From positions 1 to 5,490 of the forward strand of contig PFBU01000058.1 of the NCBI GenBank assembly GCA_002773185.1: a stretch of 5,490 nucleotides of DNA, given 5' to 3'. A model generated the notes under the pieces. That model saw nothing but the letters and a program-made list of their open reading frames with translations, was not told where the DNA came from and ran no database searches. The stretch is from Candidatus Magasanikbacteria bacterium CG10_big_fil_rev_8_21_14_0_10_36_16. GTDB taxonomy: Bacteria > Patescibacteriota > Patescibacteriia > Magasanikbacterales > UBA922. The position numbers and the translations under genes were made by a program. This document shows, piece after piece, positions 1 to 5,358 of the stretch (positions within the stretch are counted from its first letter, which is position 1; the number at the start of each line of letters is the position of its first letter).

Positions 1-11
1 TTCAACGTCTT

Positions 12-68
12 GGGCGGCAATTCATCCCTGTGAGTCCTGCGGGACATCACAGGGAGTTCTTGCCGTCC
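12..68. repeat. Long two-tier hairpin, IS200/IS605-end-like
   Basis: Outer arms 12-20 (GGGCGGCAA) and 60-68 (TTGCCGTCC) pair over 9 positions with one G.T wobble. Inside a 4x4 unpaired loop, 25-33 (TCCCTGTGA) pairs perfectly with 47-55 (TCACAGGGA). The stem continues with 34-37/42-45 (GTCC/GGAC), closed by a 4-nt loop; A46 is bulged. The layout of GGCAA, then TTCA, hairpin, GTTC and TTGCC resembles the subterminal hairpin at the ends of IS200/IS605-family elements and the 3' part of TnpB guide RNAs. In that reading (from memory) the element strand would be minus, ending in GGATGAATTGCC. No tnpA or tnpB is visible in 69-195, so this would be a solo end, a decayed copy, or the edge of an element lying left of the window. 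No clean T-run follows on either strand, so an ordinary terminator is less likely. The hairpin is certain; its identity is not. Confidence 0.55.
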
Positions 69-103
69 TTTACTTAAAATAAATTTTATTTAAATAATTA
101 AAC

Positions 104-146
104 AATCACTCTATCACCTAATCACTTAATCACTTTTATAAGTGAT
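104..146. repeat. 8-bp tandem repeat with an inverted copy
   Basis: Four consecutive 8-mers run from 104 to 135: AATCACTC, TATCACCT, AATCACTT, AATCACTT. The last copy (129-135) is followed after TTAT by its exact inverse AAGTGAT (140-146), making a 7-bp hairpin with a 4-nt loop. A smaller hairpin lies at 164-180 (CTAAAT/ATTTAG, loop GAAAA). Both lie just 3' of the minus-strand glyQS operon, but neither is followed by a T-run on the minus strand, so I do not call a terminator. The rest of 69-195 is AT-rich with no supported gene. Confidence 0.6.
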
Positions 147-195
147 AACCTGAATCAAATGTTCTAAATGAAAAATTTAGGAATTTTCAACTTGT

Positions 196-441
196 TTAAA
201 CATCATTTTTAGACTCTAAAATTTTTCTGACATCAATTATTATTTTATTTATTTCTTCAACTTTTGTAGCCAAGCGTATTTTATCCATAAAAGAATTTAT
301 AAGGGCAGATTCTTCCTGGTCATTACCCATTCTGATACTAGTTTGCCCATATCCTTGCAATGTATTTATGGCTTCCAACTTTGCACTAGCTAACATTCTT
401 TCTATTTCTGAATTAGAGACAATATCTATAGACATATTCAA
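196..441 (-). CDS. Hypothetical protein, 81 aa, last gene of the glyQS operon
   Basis: I do not recognise this family. The product is soluble-looking, with no signal peptide or membrane segment. It starts MNMSIDIVSNSEIERML, has a Gly/Thr-rich turn near residues 29-40 (LQGYGQTSIRMG), and ends in a charged, probably helical half (residues 43-78, pattern DKIRLATKVEEINKIIIDV). Either Met1 (ATG 439-441) or Met3 (433-435) could be the start; no Shine-Dalgarno sequence favours one. The gene begins 17 bases after the stop of the preceding small gene on the same strand, which points to co-transcription from the glyQS promoter. The intact frame, codon-like composition and tight spacing support a real gene. 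I infer no function. Confidence 0.65.
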   Translation of the reverse strand: MNMSIDIVSNSEIERMLASAKLEAINTLQGYGQTSIRMGNDQEESALINSFMDKIRLATKVEEINKIIIDVRKILESKNDV

Positions 442-458
442 TTTATTAAAAATTAAAA

Positions 459-713
459 TTAATTATCTAAACCTAAATCTTTTATTTTAAGTAAAATTTT
501 TACAACTTCTTTTCTGTCATCAATATTAGGAAACTGTTCAATCAAAACTGAATCATTTACAGAATCTTTGTCAACATTTTTACACCACCACATCAAATCT
601 TGTCTAGTTATATTTACTTGTCCAAAATTTTCAAAAAAATATTTTATCAAATCTTCTTTGGTATTAAAGTTATAATGGTCAACCATTGAAACATAAAGCC
701 TTTTTTCAGACAT
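459..713 (-). CDS. Hypothetical protein, 84 aa, between glyQS and the 81-aa gene
   Basis: I do not recognise this family. The predicted protein is acidic-to-neutral and compact. It has an N-terminal aromatic-rich segment (YVSMVDHYNFNTKEDLIKYF, residues 7-26), a WWCKNV patch around residues 42-47, and a C-terminal helix rich in Ile, Leu and Lys (residues 66-82). There is no signal peptide or transmembrane stretch. The ATG at 711-713 lies 21 bases after the glyQS stop and has only AT-rich sequence upstream with no Shine-Dalgarno motif, like its neighbours. Spacing on both sides implies it is the middle gene of a three-gene transcript. The lone cysteine and the two adjacent tryptophans are the only distinctive residues; they do not by themselves indicate a function. 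Confidence 0.65.
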   Translation of the reverse strand: MSEKRLYVSMVDHYNFNTKEDLIKYFFENFGQVNITRQDLMWWCKNVDKDSVNDSVLIEQFPNIDDRKEVVKILLKIKDLGLDN

Positions 714-734
714 ATATTAACTATATAAAAATAT

Positions 735-2105
735 TTAAAATTTCTCTGCAAAATATTTTTCCAAATCTAAAATATTCACTCTTTCTTGTGCCATCGTATC
801 TCTATCACGCACAGTCACTTTCTTATCTTCTAATGAATCAAAGTCAACCGTAATACAATAAGGAGTTCCTATTTCGTCTTGTCTTCTATAACGCTTGCCA
901 ATACTGCCAGTCTCGTCGTATTGAGTCATATAGTTTCTAGAAAGTGTATTTTGGATTTCATTACAAATATTTTGTAAAGGTTCTTTCTTGGACAATGGGA
1001 GTATTGCCATTTTGATAGGCGCGAGACTTTTGTGAATACGCAGTACTACTTCTTTTTCGTGTTTGGCATCTTCTTCTCCACTTCTCGCATCCAACTCCTC
1101 GTAAGCGTCAACTAACAAAGTAAAAACATTTCTATCTAGTCCAGAAGAAGCTTCAATGATATATGGTACATATTCTTCATTGGTTTCTGGATCACGATAT
1201 TTCAAGTTTTTGCCACTAAATTTCTCATGTTGAGTCAGGTCAAAATTCCCACGATTGTGCAAACCTTCTATTTCTTTCCAACCCCAAGGAAAATTGTATT
1301 CTATATCATAAGCGGCTTTGGCATAGTGAGCCAATTTTTCATGTTCATGAAACCTGAGACTTTCAGCCTTCAATCCTAGAGATTCCCACCAAGCCAAACG
1401 TGAAGTTTTCCAATCTTCATACAACTTTTCAGCGGTTTCTGGCTTGACAAAATATTGCATTTCCATTTGGGAAAATTCTTTAGTACGGAAGATAAATTGT
1501 TTGGTAGTAATTTCGTTGCGGAAAGCTTTACCAACTTGAGCAATACCAAAAGGAATTTTGGCACGAGTAGCAGTCTGCACATTTTTGAAATTAACATAAA
1601 TACCTTGGGCAGTCTCTGGACGCAAATATACTTTACTACTATCATCAGTCTTACTAAGCTGAGTTTCAAGCATCAGATTGAAATCACGAGCAGGAGTAAG
1701 TTCGCCTTGACAATTTGGACAGACGACATTATTTTCTTGCAATAATTTATTTAGAGTTTCTATACCCATTTTGTCATCAGCCTGCACACCCACAGTCTCA
1801 AGTAAATGATCCGCCCTGTGACGCATCTTACATTCTTTGCAGTCAACAAGTGGATCAGAAAAACTAGCCACATGTCCACTAGCTTCCCAAACACGAGGAT
1901 GCATAAGTATGGCCGCGTCTAGACCATAGATATTGTTGTGTCTTTGAACCATTTCTTTCCACCACAATTCTTGCAAATTATTTTTGAGAAGTATTCCCAA
2001 AGGACCAAAATCATAAACAGCAGCAAGACCATCGTAGATTTCTGATGATTGGAAAATAAAACCTTTTTGCTTAGCAAAATTGACGATTGATTCTAGTGAT
2101 TTCAT
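735..2105 (-). CDS. glyQS: Glycyl-tRNA synthetase, single-chain class II type
   Basis: Charges tRNA-Gly with glycine using ATP, in the cytoplasm. At 456 aa this is the dimeric single-chain enzyme, not the alpha2-beta2 type. Class II landmarks appear in order: the N-terminal VWEASGHVASFSDP block (72-85); a zinc-type cysteine set C89/C92 and C129/C132; LRPETAQGIYVNFKNV (161-176); motif 2 with FRNE (195-198) followed by FIFRTKEFSQMEM; the WKEIEGLHNRGNFDL glycine-pocket block (276-290); and motif 3, ASSGLDRNVF (319-328). The C-terminal anticodon-binding domain spans about 353-456 and contains GKRYRRQDEIGTPYCITVD (403-421). The reading frame is full-length with no missing motif. The ATG at 2103-2105 lies about 13 nt from the predicted transcription start, with no Shine-Dalgarno sequence. 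It is the first gene of a transcript that continues into two small unknown genes. Family identification is very secure. Confidence 0.97.
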   Translation of the reverse strand: MKSLESIVNFAKQKGFIFQSSEIYDGLAAVYDFGPLGILLKNNLQELWWKEMVQRHNNIYGLDAAILMHPRVWEASGHVASFSDPLVDCKECKMRHRADHLLETVGVQADDKMGIETLNKLLQENNVVCPNCQGELTPARDFNLMLETQLSKTDDSSKVYLRPETAQGIYVNFKNVQTATRAKIPFGIAQVGKAFRNEITTKQFIFRTKEFSQMEMQYFVKPETAEKLYEDWKTSRLAWWESLGLKAESLRFHEHEKLAHYAKAAYDIEYNFPWGWKEIEGLHNRGNFDLTQHEKFSGKNLKYRDPETNEEYVPYIIEASSGLDRNVFTLLVDAYEELDARSGEEDAKHEKEVVLRIHKSLAPIKMAILPLSKKEPLQNICNEIQNTLSRNYMTQYDETGSIGKRYRRQDEIGTPYCITVDFDSLEDKKVTVRDRDTMAQERVNILDLEKYFAEKF

Positions 2106-2117
2106 ATATTTTTAGAT

Positions 2118-2132
2118 TAACTCTATTATAAC
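2118..2132 (-). promoter_or_regulatory. Extended -10 promoter of the glyQS operon
   Basis: On the minus strand, TGTTATAAT gives a consensus -10 hexamer (TATAAT, 2125-2130) preceded by an extended TGn element. The -35 region falls in the T-rich tail of the upstream terminator and shows no TTGACA, so the extended -10 probably compensates. A start near 2118 leaves a leader of only about 13 nt before the glyQS ATG, too short for a normal ribosome binding site or any attenuator or T-box. Confidence 0.7.
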
Positions 2133-2139
2133 ACATTTT

Positions 2140-2176
2140 GAATAAAAAAATAAAAAGACCTCTTGCTAGAAGTCTT
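2140..2176 (-). terminator. Intrinsic terminator after the coiled-coil gene
   Basis: Read on the minus strand, AAGACTTCT (2168-2176) pairs with AGAGGTCTT (2155-2163) over 9 bp with one wobble and a 4-nt AGCA loop. It is followed at once by a T-rich tract (TTTTTATTTTTTTATT, about 2141-2156). This is a textbook rho-independent terminator for transcripts coming from 2339-2704, and it insulates the glyQS promoter that starts about 10 bases further on. Confidence 0.8.
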
Positions 2177-2183
2177 GGGGTCC

Positions 2184-2216
2184 AAATTAAAATTTTGAAT
2201 TTAAAATTTTTAATTT
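2184..2216. repeat. AT-only palindrome in the 3' spacer
   Basis: The arm 2184-2196 (AAATTAAAATTTT) is complementary to 2203-2216 (AAAATTTTTAATTT), apart from one bulged base, around the loop GAATTT. It lies between the GC-rich palindrome and the terminator, in the 3' spacer of the coiled-coil gene. It holds no coding signal. It may be part of a composite dispersed repeat or simple low-complexity sequence. Confidence 0.5.
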
Positions 2217-2230
2217 CTTTAGGACGGTTC

Positions 2231-2287
2231 CACCCAAGTTCCCCGCCGACTTGTCCGCCTTGGGCGGGATCGGTGGGCACTTTTTTT
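2231..2287. repeat. GC-rich palindromic repeat with T-tract
   Basis: The arms 2242-2249 (CCCGCCGA) and 2270-2277 (TCGGTGGG) pair with one wobble. An inner stem CCGCC/GGCGG (2255-2259/2263-2267) encloses TTG. An alternative pairing joins CCCAAG (2233-2238) to CTTGGG (2259-2264). The element stands out sharply from the AT-rich surroundings. Read on the plus strand it is followed by seven T (2281-2287), but no plus-strand gene precedes it. The core CTTGGGCGG (2259-2267) recurs exactly at 9-17 in the left-edge hairpin. It looks like a REP- or MITE-like dispersed palindrome; genome copy number would decide. The 162-base spacer 2177-2338 holds nothing else I can support. Confidence 0.6.
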
Positions 2288-2338
2288 GAATTTTCATTAG
2301 CTCCAAGGTTGCCAGACCTTTTCACAGCTACAAAAAAA

Positions 2339-2704
2339 TTAACTTTTAATATTTAAACCATTTTTTTCTAACACTTTTTCTAAAACACTAACACGTTTTT
2401 TCAACAATACAAAATCTTGTACCAAAGCTTCTTGATCTTCAAAAGTAGTCTTTTCCAATTTAGCAAATCTTCTATCCAAATCAGCCAATTTTTCTTTTAT
2501 ATTTTTTATTTCATTATGAAGTGAGGAAAAACCTTCATCCATTTTGTTTTCCAGACGCAAGACTTCGCTATCTATTTTATTTTCCAGACGTGATACTTCG
2601 TTATCCAAATCTTCCTTGGTAACCATATTGTCACGCAAAAAAGACATAAGTTCATCAAACCTATTGTTTATAGCTTCAAAATTTTCTTGTATGTCTTTAT
2701 CCAT
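2339..2704 (-). CDS. Small coiled-coil protein, 121 aa, unknown role
   Basis: Almost the whole chain is predicted coiled coil: heptad- and hendecad-spaced Leu, Ile and Val with dense Glu, Lys and Asp from about residue 6 to 114 (for example RRFAKLEK at 78-85 and VSVLEKVLEK at 105-114). There is no signal peptide, membrane span or cysteine. Two adjacent 11-residue units (DNEVSRLENKI and DSEVLRLENKM, residues 34-55) come from a 33-bp tandem duplication in the gene. Such short coiled-coil proteins are common in Patescibacteria and usually lack an assigned function; a self-assembling or scaffold role is inference. The ATG at 2702-2704 sits about 26 nt from a strong predicted promoter. A terminator lies downstream, so the gene can be transcribed alone. 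A prefoldin-like or phage structural origin cannot be excluded. Confidence 0.8.
   Translation of the reverse strand: MDKDIQENFEAINNRFDELMSFLRDNMVTKEDLDNEVSRLENKIDSEVLRLENKMDEGFSSLHNEIKNIKEKLADLDRRFAKLEKTTFEDQEALVQDFVLLKKRVSVLEKVLEKNGLNIKS
2541..2606 (-). repeat. 33-bp tandem duplication inside the coiled-coil gene
   Basis: Units 2541-2573 and 2574-2606 match at about 27 of 33 bases. They encode two 11-residue coiled-coil turns sharing the RLENK core. The in-frame length of 33 bases, one hendecad, preserves the coiled-coil register, so this looks like a rod-length change and not damage. Confidence 0.8.
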
Positions 2705-2729
2705 AAGAATACAAAATTAGCACAAATGA

Positions 2730-2765
2730 TGAGTTAAATATAGCAAAAAGTGGAAGGTTAGTCAA
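2730..2765 (-). promoter_or_regulatory. Near-consensus promoter of the coiled-coil gene
   Basis: On the minus strand, TTGACT (2760-2765) and TATATT (2737-2742) are separated by exactly 17 bases, and the -10 has an extended TGC. The -35 overlaps the stop codon region of the Pif1-WYL gene. The start would fall near 2730, giving a leader of about 26 nt. This gives the small gene its own transcription start, apart from any read-through from the helicase gene; I see no terminator between the two. Confidence 0.72.
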
Positions 2766-4350
2766 CAACATTCAATTCCAAAATACGGTCAATCCGAAAA
2801 ACCCGAGTTTCTTGCCTTAATTCACAATAGGCCTCTAAACCTGTATATGTTTTACCCATAAATTCCATTTCCCCGATAAGATGTGGAACTAAAACCCGCT
2901 GTGATTTACTGTCATCGCTTTTCAGATAGAGAATATTTATTTTTTGACCATTATCTATAGCTTCCTCAATCTTCTGCAACTTTTCTTCATAAGACATTGT
3001 CTTATCAGCTTGGCTATACTGAAAAGAAGTAACAAACTTGACAACTTTCCAATCTGTCCAGACATGGTGTTTTTTTATTTCTCTTTTCAAAACTAAACCT
3101 TCAAAAGAAGTGCAACGCGACAAAGCCACGTAGAGTTGGCCTGGCGAAAAAGTGCCACGTCCAATATCTACAATCACTTTGTCAAAAGTCTTACCCTGAC
3201 TCTTGTGAATAGTCACCGCCCAAGCTAGACGAAAAGGATATTGAGTGAAAGAGCCGATGACATCTGAGTTTACCAAGCGAGTATTTTTGTCATATTTGAA
3301 GGAATACATATCCCAAGTATGAGCGGTCACATAATCCACTTCTCCATTTTGCAAAATTACTTCCAAAACAGGTTGTCCACTATCTTCATCTTTGAAAATA
3401 TCTTGCACCACAGCCAAGGTGCCATTTATCCAACGACCTTGCTTGTCATTGTTTAAGAGCATTATCTGCGCGCCTATTTTCACGTGCAACTCTTTGTCTG
3501 TGGGCAAAAATTTTTCATCAAATCTGCCATTTATCTTACCCCTAAAAATGTATTCCTTACCTTTTATTTTTTTCAATTCTTTTTCGTTTATTCCGTCGGC
3601 CATGGCATTGGTGGTGGTAAGTGTGATAAAAAGGTTTTCTTCATCCTCAAAAGAGGAATTCAAACGTGTGTTGAGATGTCTGATACTCTTTTCTTGAATG
3701 GTATTATTGCGGATACTGTTTAACAAAGCAATAAACACTTCATCACTTTGGCGATATATTTTATCCAGTTCTATAAAAATCATTTCAAATTTTTGTGTTT
3801 CATCAAACAAATCCCCTTGTTGACTACGAAAAACATCAGCGGAAAAGAAATACGGACTGTCATAATATTCTACAAACATTTTCTTTTCATCGCCAGTTAC
3901 TACTGGAGGCAACTGGTACAAATCACCAAAAAAAATCATTTGCGCCCCGCCAAATGGTTTATTTTTATCTTTACCATTTTTACGCATGAAAGCATCTATA
4001 CAGTCAAACAGGTCGGCTCGCACCATAGAAATTTCATCTATAACTATGGCATCCAATTTTTTGTAAATAACAGACTTTTCACCGGAAATTTTTTCCACAC
4101 TTTGGCGTGTGACAGCAGGACTAAAGCGAAAAAAAGAATGGATAGTTTGTCCACCAATGTTTACGGCTGCGACACCTGTTGGTGCCAAAACCACTATTTT
4201 TTTCTTAGTATTTTCCCAAAAATACTTGAGCAAAGTGGATTTTCCCGTACCGGCTCTACCAGTAACAAAAACATTTTTATCACTATTTTCCATGGTCTCG
4301 TAGGCGTATTGAAATTTTTGGTTAAAATCTAATACTTCTTTTTTGTTCAT
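2758..4350 (-). CDS. Pif1-family helicase with C-terminal WYL domain, 530 aa
   Basis: A superfamily 1B DNA helicase, predicted to unwind DNA 5'-3' using ATP. Motifs appear in order: Walker A GRAGTGKS (31-38); motif Ia LAPTGVAAVNIGGQTIHSFF (55-74); Walker B VIDEIS (103-108); motif III FFGDLYQLPPV (140-150); motif IV region IYRQS (198-202); and motifs V/VI AVTIHKSQGKTFD (378-390) and LYVALSRCTS (406-415). All catalytic residues are present. Residues about 460-530 form a separate domain with the WYL pattern: INILY (471-475), RVLVPHLI (485-492), YTGLEAYC (502-509) and RVFRIDRILEL (516-526). WYL domains bind nucleic acid or nucleotide ligands and occur in regulators of CRISPR and phage defence. 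The ATG lies 12 bases after the BRO stop, so the two genes are probably co-transcribed. The substrate is unknown; a role in genome maintenance or in defence is equally open. Confidence 0.92.
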   Translation of the reverse strand: MNKKEVLDFNQKFQYAYETMENSDKNVFVTGRAGTGKSTLLKYFWENTKKKIVVLAPTGVAAVNIGGQTIHSFFRFSPAVTRQSVEKISGEKSVIYKKLDAIVIDEISMVRADLFDCIDAFMRKNGKDKNKPFGGAQMIFFGDLYQLPPVVTGDEKKMFVEYYDSPYFFSADVFRSQQGDLFDETQKFEMIFIELDKIYRQSDEVFIALLNSIRNNTIQEKSIRHLNTRLNSSFEDEENLFITLTTTNAMADGINEKELKKIKGKEYIFRGKINGRFDEKFLPTDKELHVKIGAQIMLLNNDKQGRWINGTLAVVQDIFKDEDSGQPVLEVILQNGEVDYVTAHTWDMYSFKYDKNTRLVNSDVIGSFTQYPFRLAWAVTIHKSQGKTFDKVIVDIGRGTFSPGQLYVALSRCTSFEGLVLKREIKKHHVWTDWKVVKFVTSFQYSQADKTMSYEEKLQKIEEAIDNGQKINILYLKSDDSKSQRVLVPHLIGEMEFMGKTYTGLEAYCELRQETRVFRIDRILELNVVD

Positions 4351-4362
4351 ATTATTGTCTTG

Positions 4363-5181
4363 TTATTTTAACTTTTTACTGTACTTTTTAGACAAATAAT
4401 TTTTCTTTGAAACAACGGGCCTGCCGATTTCTTTTTCTAATTGCTCTTTGGCAATGCCTGCAATTCTCCCGCCTCTTTTCGCATCTGCTTTGAGCTTTAC
4501 AACACCCTTGGAATTTTCCGTTTTATGAATTTCTGTGGTTGAGCGTTCACCAAGCATAGTAAAAATTAACTCAAAATCATCCATGTGGTCGCGCAAGTTT
4601 TCGCGTTTTAAGCCTTTGACTTTTTTGTATTCACTCGGAGTAATGCCAAAAGTGGCTTTGGAAATTTCAGCTGTCAAAATCTCATAATCTCTCTGTTCTT
4701 TCACGCCTCGTTTTTGCCATTCATCGGTCAACTCTTCGCGGATTGCAATCCCGCGCATTCTTTTTTCAATCCAATCATCTGGATAACCTTTGAGTTTGTA
4801 AAGTATTCTTGTGCGCTTGGTCGCCAATTCTGGATTCTCAATTTCTTGCACCCGTTCATAGCCAACTTTTGCCAACCAACGCTTAAATGGCTCGGCTTTG
4901 GGTGAGGGGATAGATTGAATAATCCTGAAAATTCCTTCGGTATCAGCACAATCGGTTTCGCGCATCTTGCCGTCTTCGGCAGGCAATTTCAACTGTTCCC
5001 AAAACGGGAACGGTTGAGACATTTCTTTATCGCGATTTTTCATTTTTGCCCAATATGTCTTGGGAATTGGAGTTTCAGCAAGCACAGCGACAACATCCAA
5101 AATAGAAAACCACCACTCACTTTTATAAAGCGTTTTTCTAATTTTCTTACCATTAAATAATGCGATTTTTGTTGTTTCCAT
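4363..5181 (-). CDS. BRO-family (Bro-N) DNA-binding protein, phage antirepressor type, 272 aa
   Basis: The N-terminal Bro-N domain spans about residues 5-110. It has KIRKTLYKSEWWFSILDVVA near the start, an aromatic/Lys-rich middle, and the diagnostic DTEGIFRIIQSIPSPKAEPFKRWLAKVGYER block (80-110). The C-terminal half is charged and helical. It includes LTDEWQKRGVKEQRDYEILT (151-170), a GITPSEYKKVKGL segment (179-191), and a terminal AKRGGRIAGIAKEQLEKEIG-RPVVS-NYL block (234-263) seen in bacterial BRO relatives. BRO proteins are DNA-binding and come from phage antirepressors and large DNA viruses; chromosomal copies are frequent in Patescibacteria and their targets are unknown. I chose ATG 5179-5181 (METTKIALFNG) because it opens the domain cleanly. 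An ATG at 5235 would add 18 unrelated residues and overlap the upstream remnant. A GAGG lies 15 nt upstream, rather far for a ribosome site. The gene sits 4 bases after the remnant and 12 before the helicase. Confidence 0.9.
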   Translation of the reverse strand: METTKIALFNGKKIRKTLYKSEWWFSILDVVAVLAETPIPKTYWAKMKNRDKEMSQPFPFWEQLKLPAEDGKMRETDCADTEGIFRIIQSIPSPKAEPFKRWLAKVGYERVQEIENPELATKRTRILYKLKGYPDDWIEKRMRGIAIREELTDEWQKRGVKEQRDYEILTAEISKATFGITPSEYKKVKGLKRENLRDHMDDFELIFTMLGERSTTEIHKTENSKGVVKLKADAKRGGRIAGIAKEQLEKEIGRPVVSKKNYLSKKYSKKLK

Positions 5182-5185
5182 AGTT

Positions 5186-5358
5186 TTAAATATTAACCTC
5201 AATAACTTTGGTCGTATAGTTACCGAAAATATCAACCACCTTGATTGCGATTTTCATTTTGCCTTTTTGGGCGTCTTTGAAAGCGGAAGTTAGCTCAAGC
5301 GTTCGGTCTTTTTTTATTCGGAACGATTGCCATTCTTTTTCAAAAATATACCCACCTG
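5186..5358 (-). pseudogene. 5'-truncated C-terminal remnant, possibly of a restriction-modification methylase
   Basis: The minus-strand frame is open from the TAA at 5186-5188 back to an in-frame TAG at 5384-5386, with no plausible start codon near its beginning. The last 55 or so residues read like real protein: YIFEKEWQSF, then a Lys/Arg-rich stretch, then IAIKVVDIFGNYTTKVIEVN. The VVDIFGN..TKVIEV ending reminds me of C-terminal tails of DNA methylase or restriction subunits in Patescibacteria, but this is memory of style, not a domain match. The stop lies 4 bases before the BRO start codon, a typical operon joint, so the parent gene once led this transcript. Coding character ends where the last CRISPR repeat begins, so the head of the gene is missing or displaced by the array. 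The family call is weak; the remnant itself is fairly well supported. Confidence 0.55.

Noticed and set aside
12..68. Hairpin as the intrinsic terminator of the glyQS operon
   Set aside because: On the minus strand the hairpin is followed by CAAGACG, not a T-run, and on the plus strand only by TTTACTT; it also lies over 120 bases past the last stop codon.
735..2105. Possible UGA=Gly recoding, prompted by a glycyl-tRNA synthetase in a CPR-like genome
   Set aside because: The long genes read through with the standard code, glycines are GGN, and no in-frame UGA is needed to explain any product.
2071..2325. Minus-strand ORF of 84 codons in the same spacer
   Set aside because: It runs through the same palindromes and the intrinsic terminator and overlaps the glyQS start; no coding character.
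2138..2356. Plus-strand ORF of 72 codons across the spacer after the coiled-coil gene
   Set aside because: It is a translation of the terminator, the AT palindrome and the GC-rich palindrome. It has no ribosome site, and its composition follows the repeats, not a protein.
3748..4332. Plus-strand ORF of 194 codons antisense to the helicase gene
   Set aside because: It is fully antisense to a gene with every Pif1 motif intact; low-complexity aromatic-rich translation typical of a shadow frame.
5182..5235. Upstream ATG at 5235 as the BRO start
   Set aside because: It would add 18 residues unrelated to Bro-N and overlap the end of the upstream remnant; the ATG at 5179-5181 matches the domain start.
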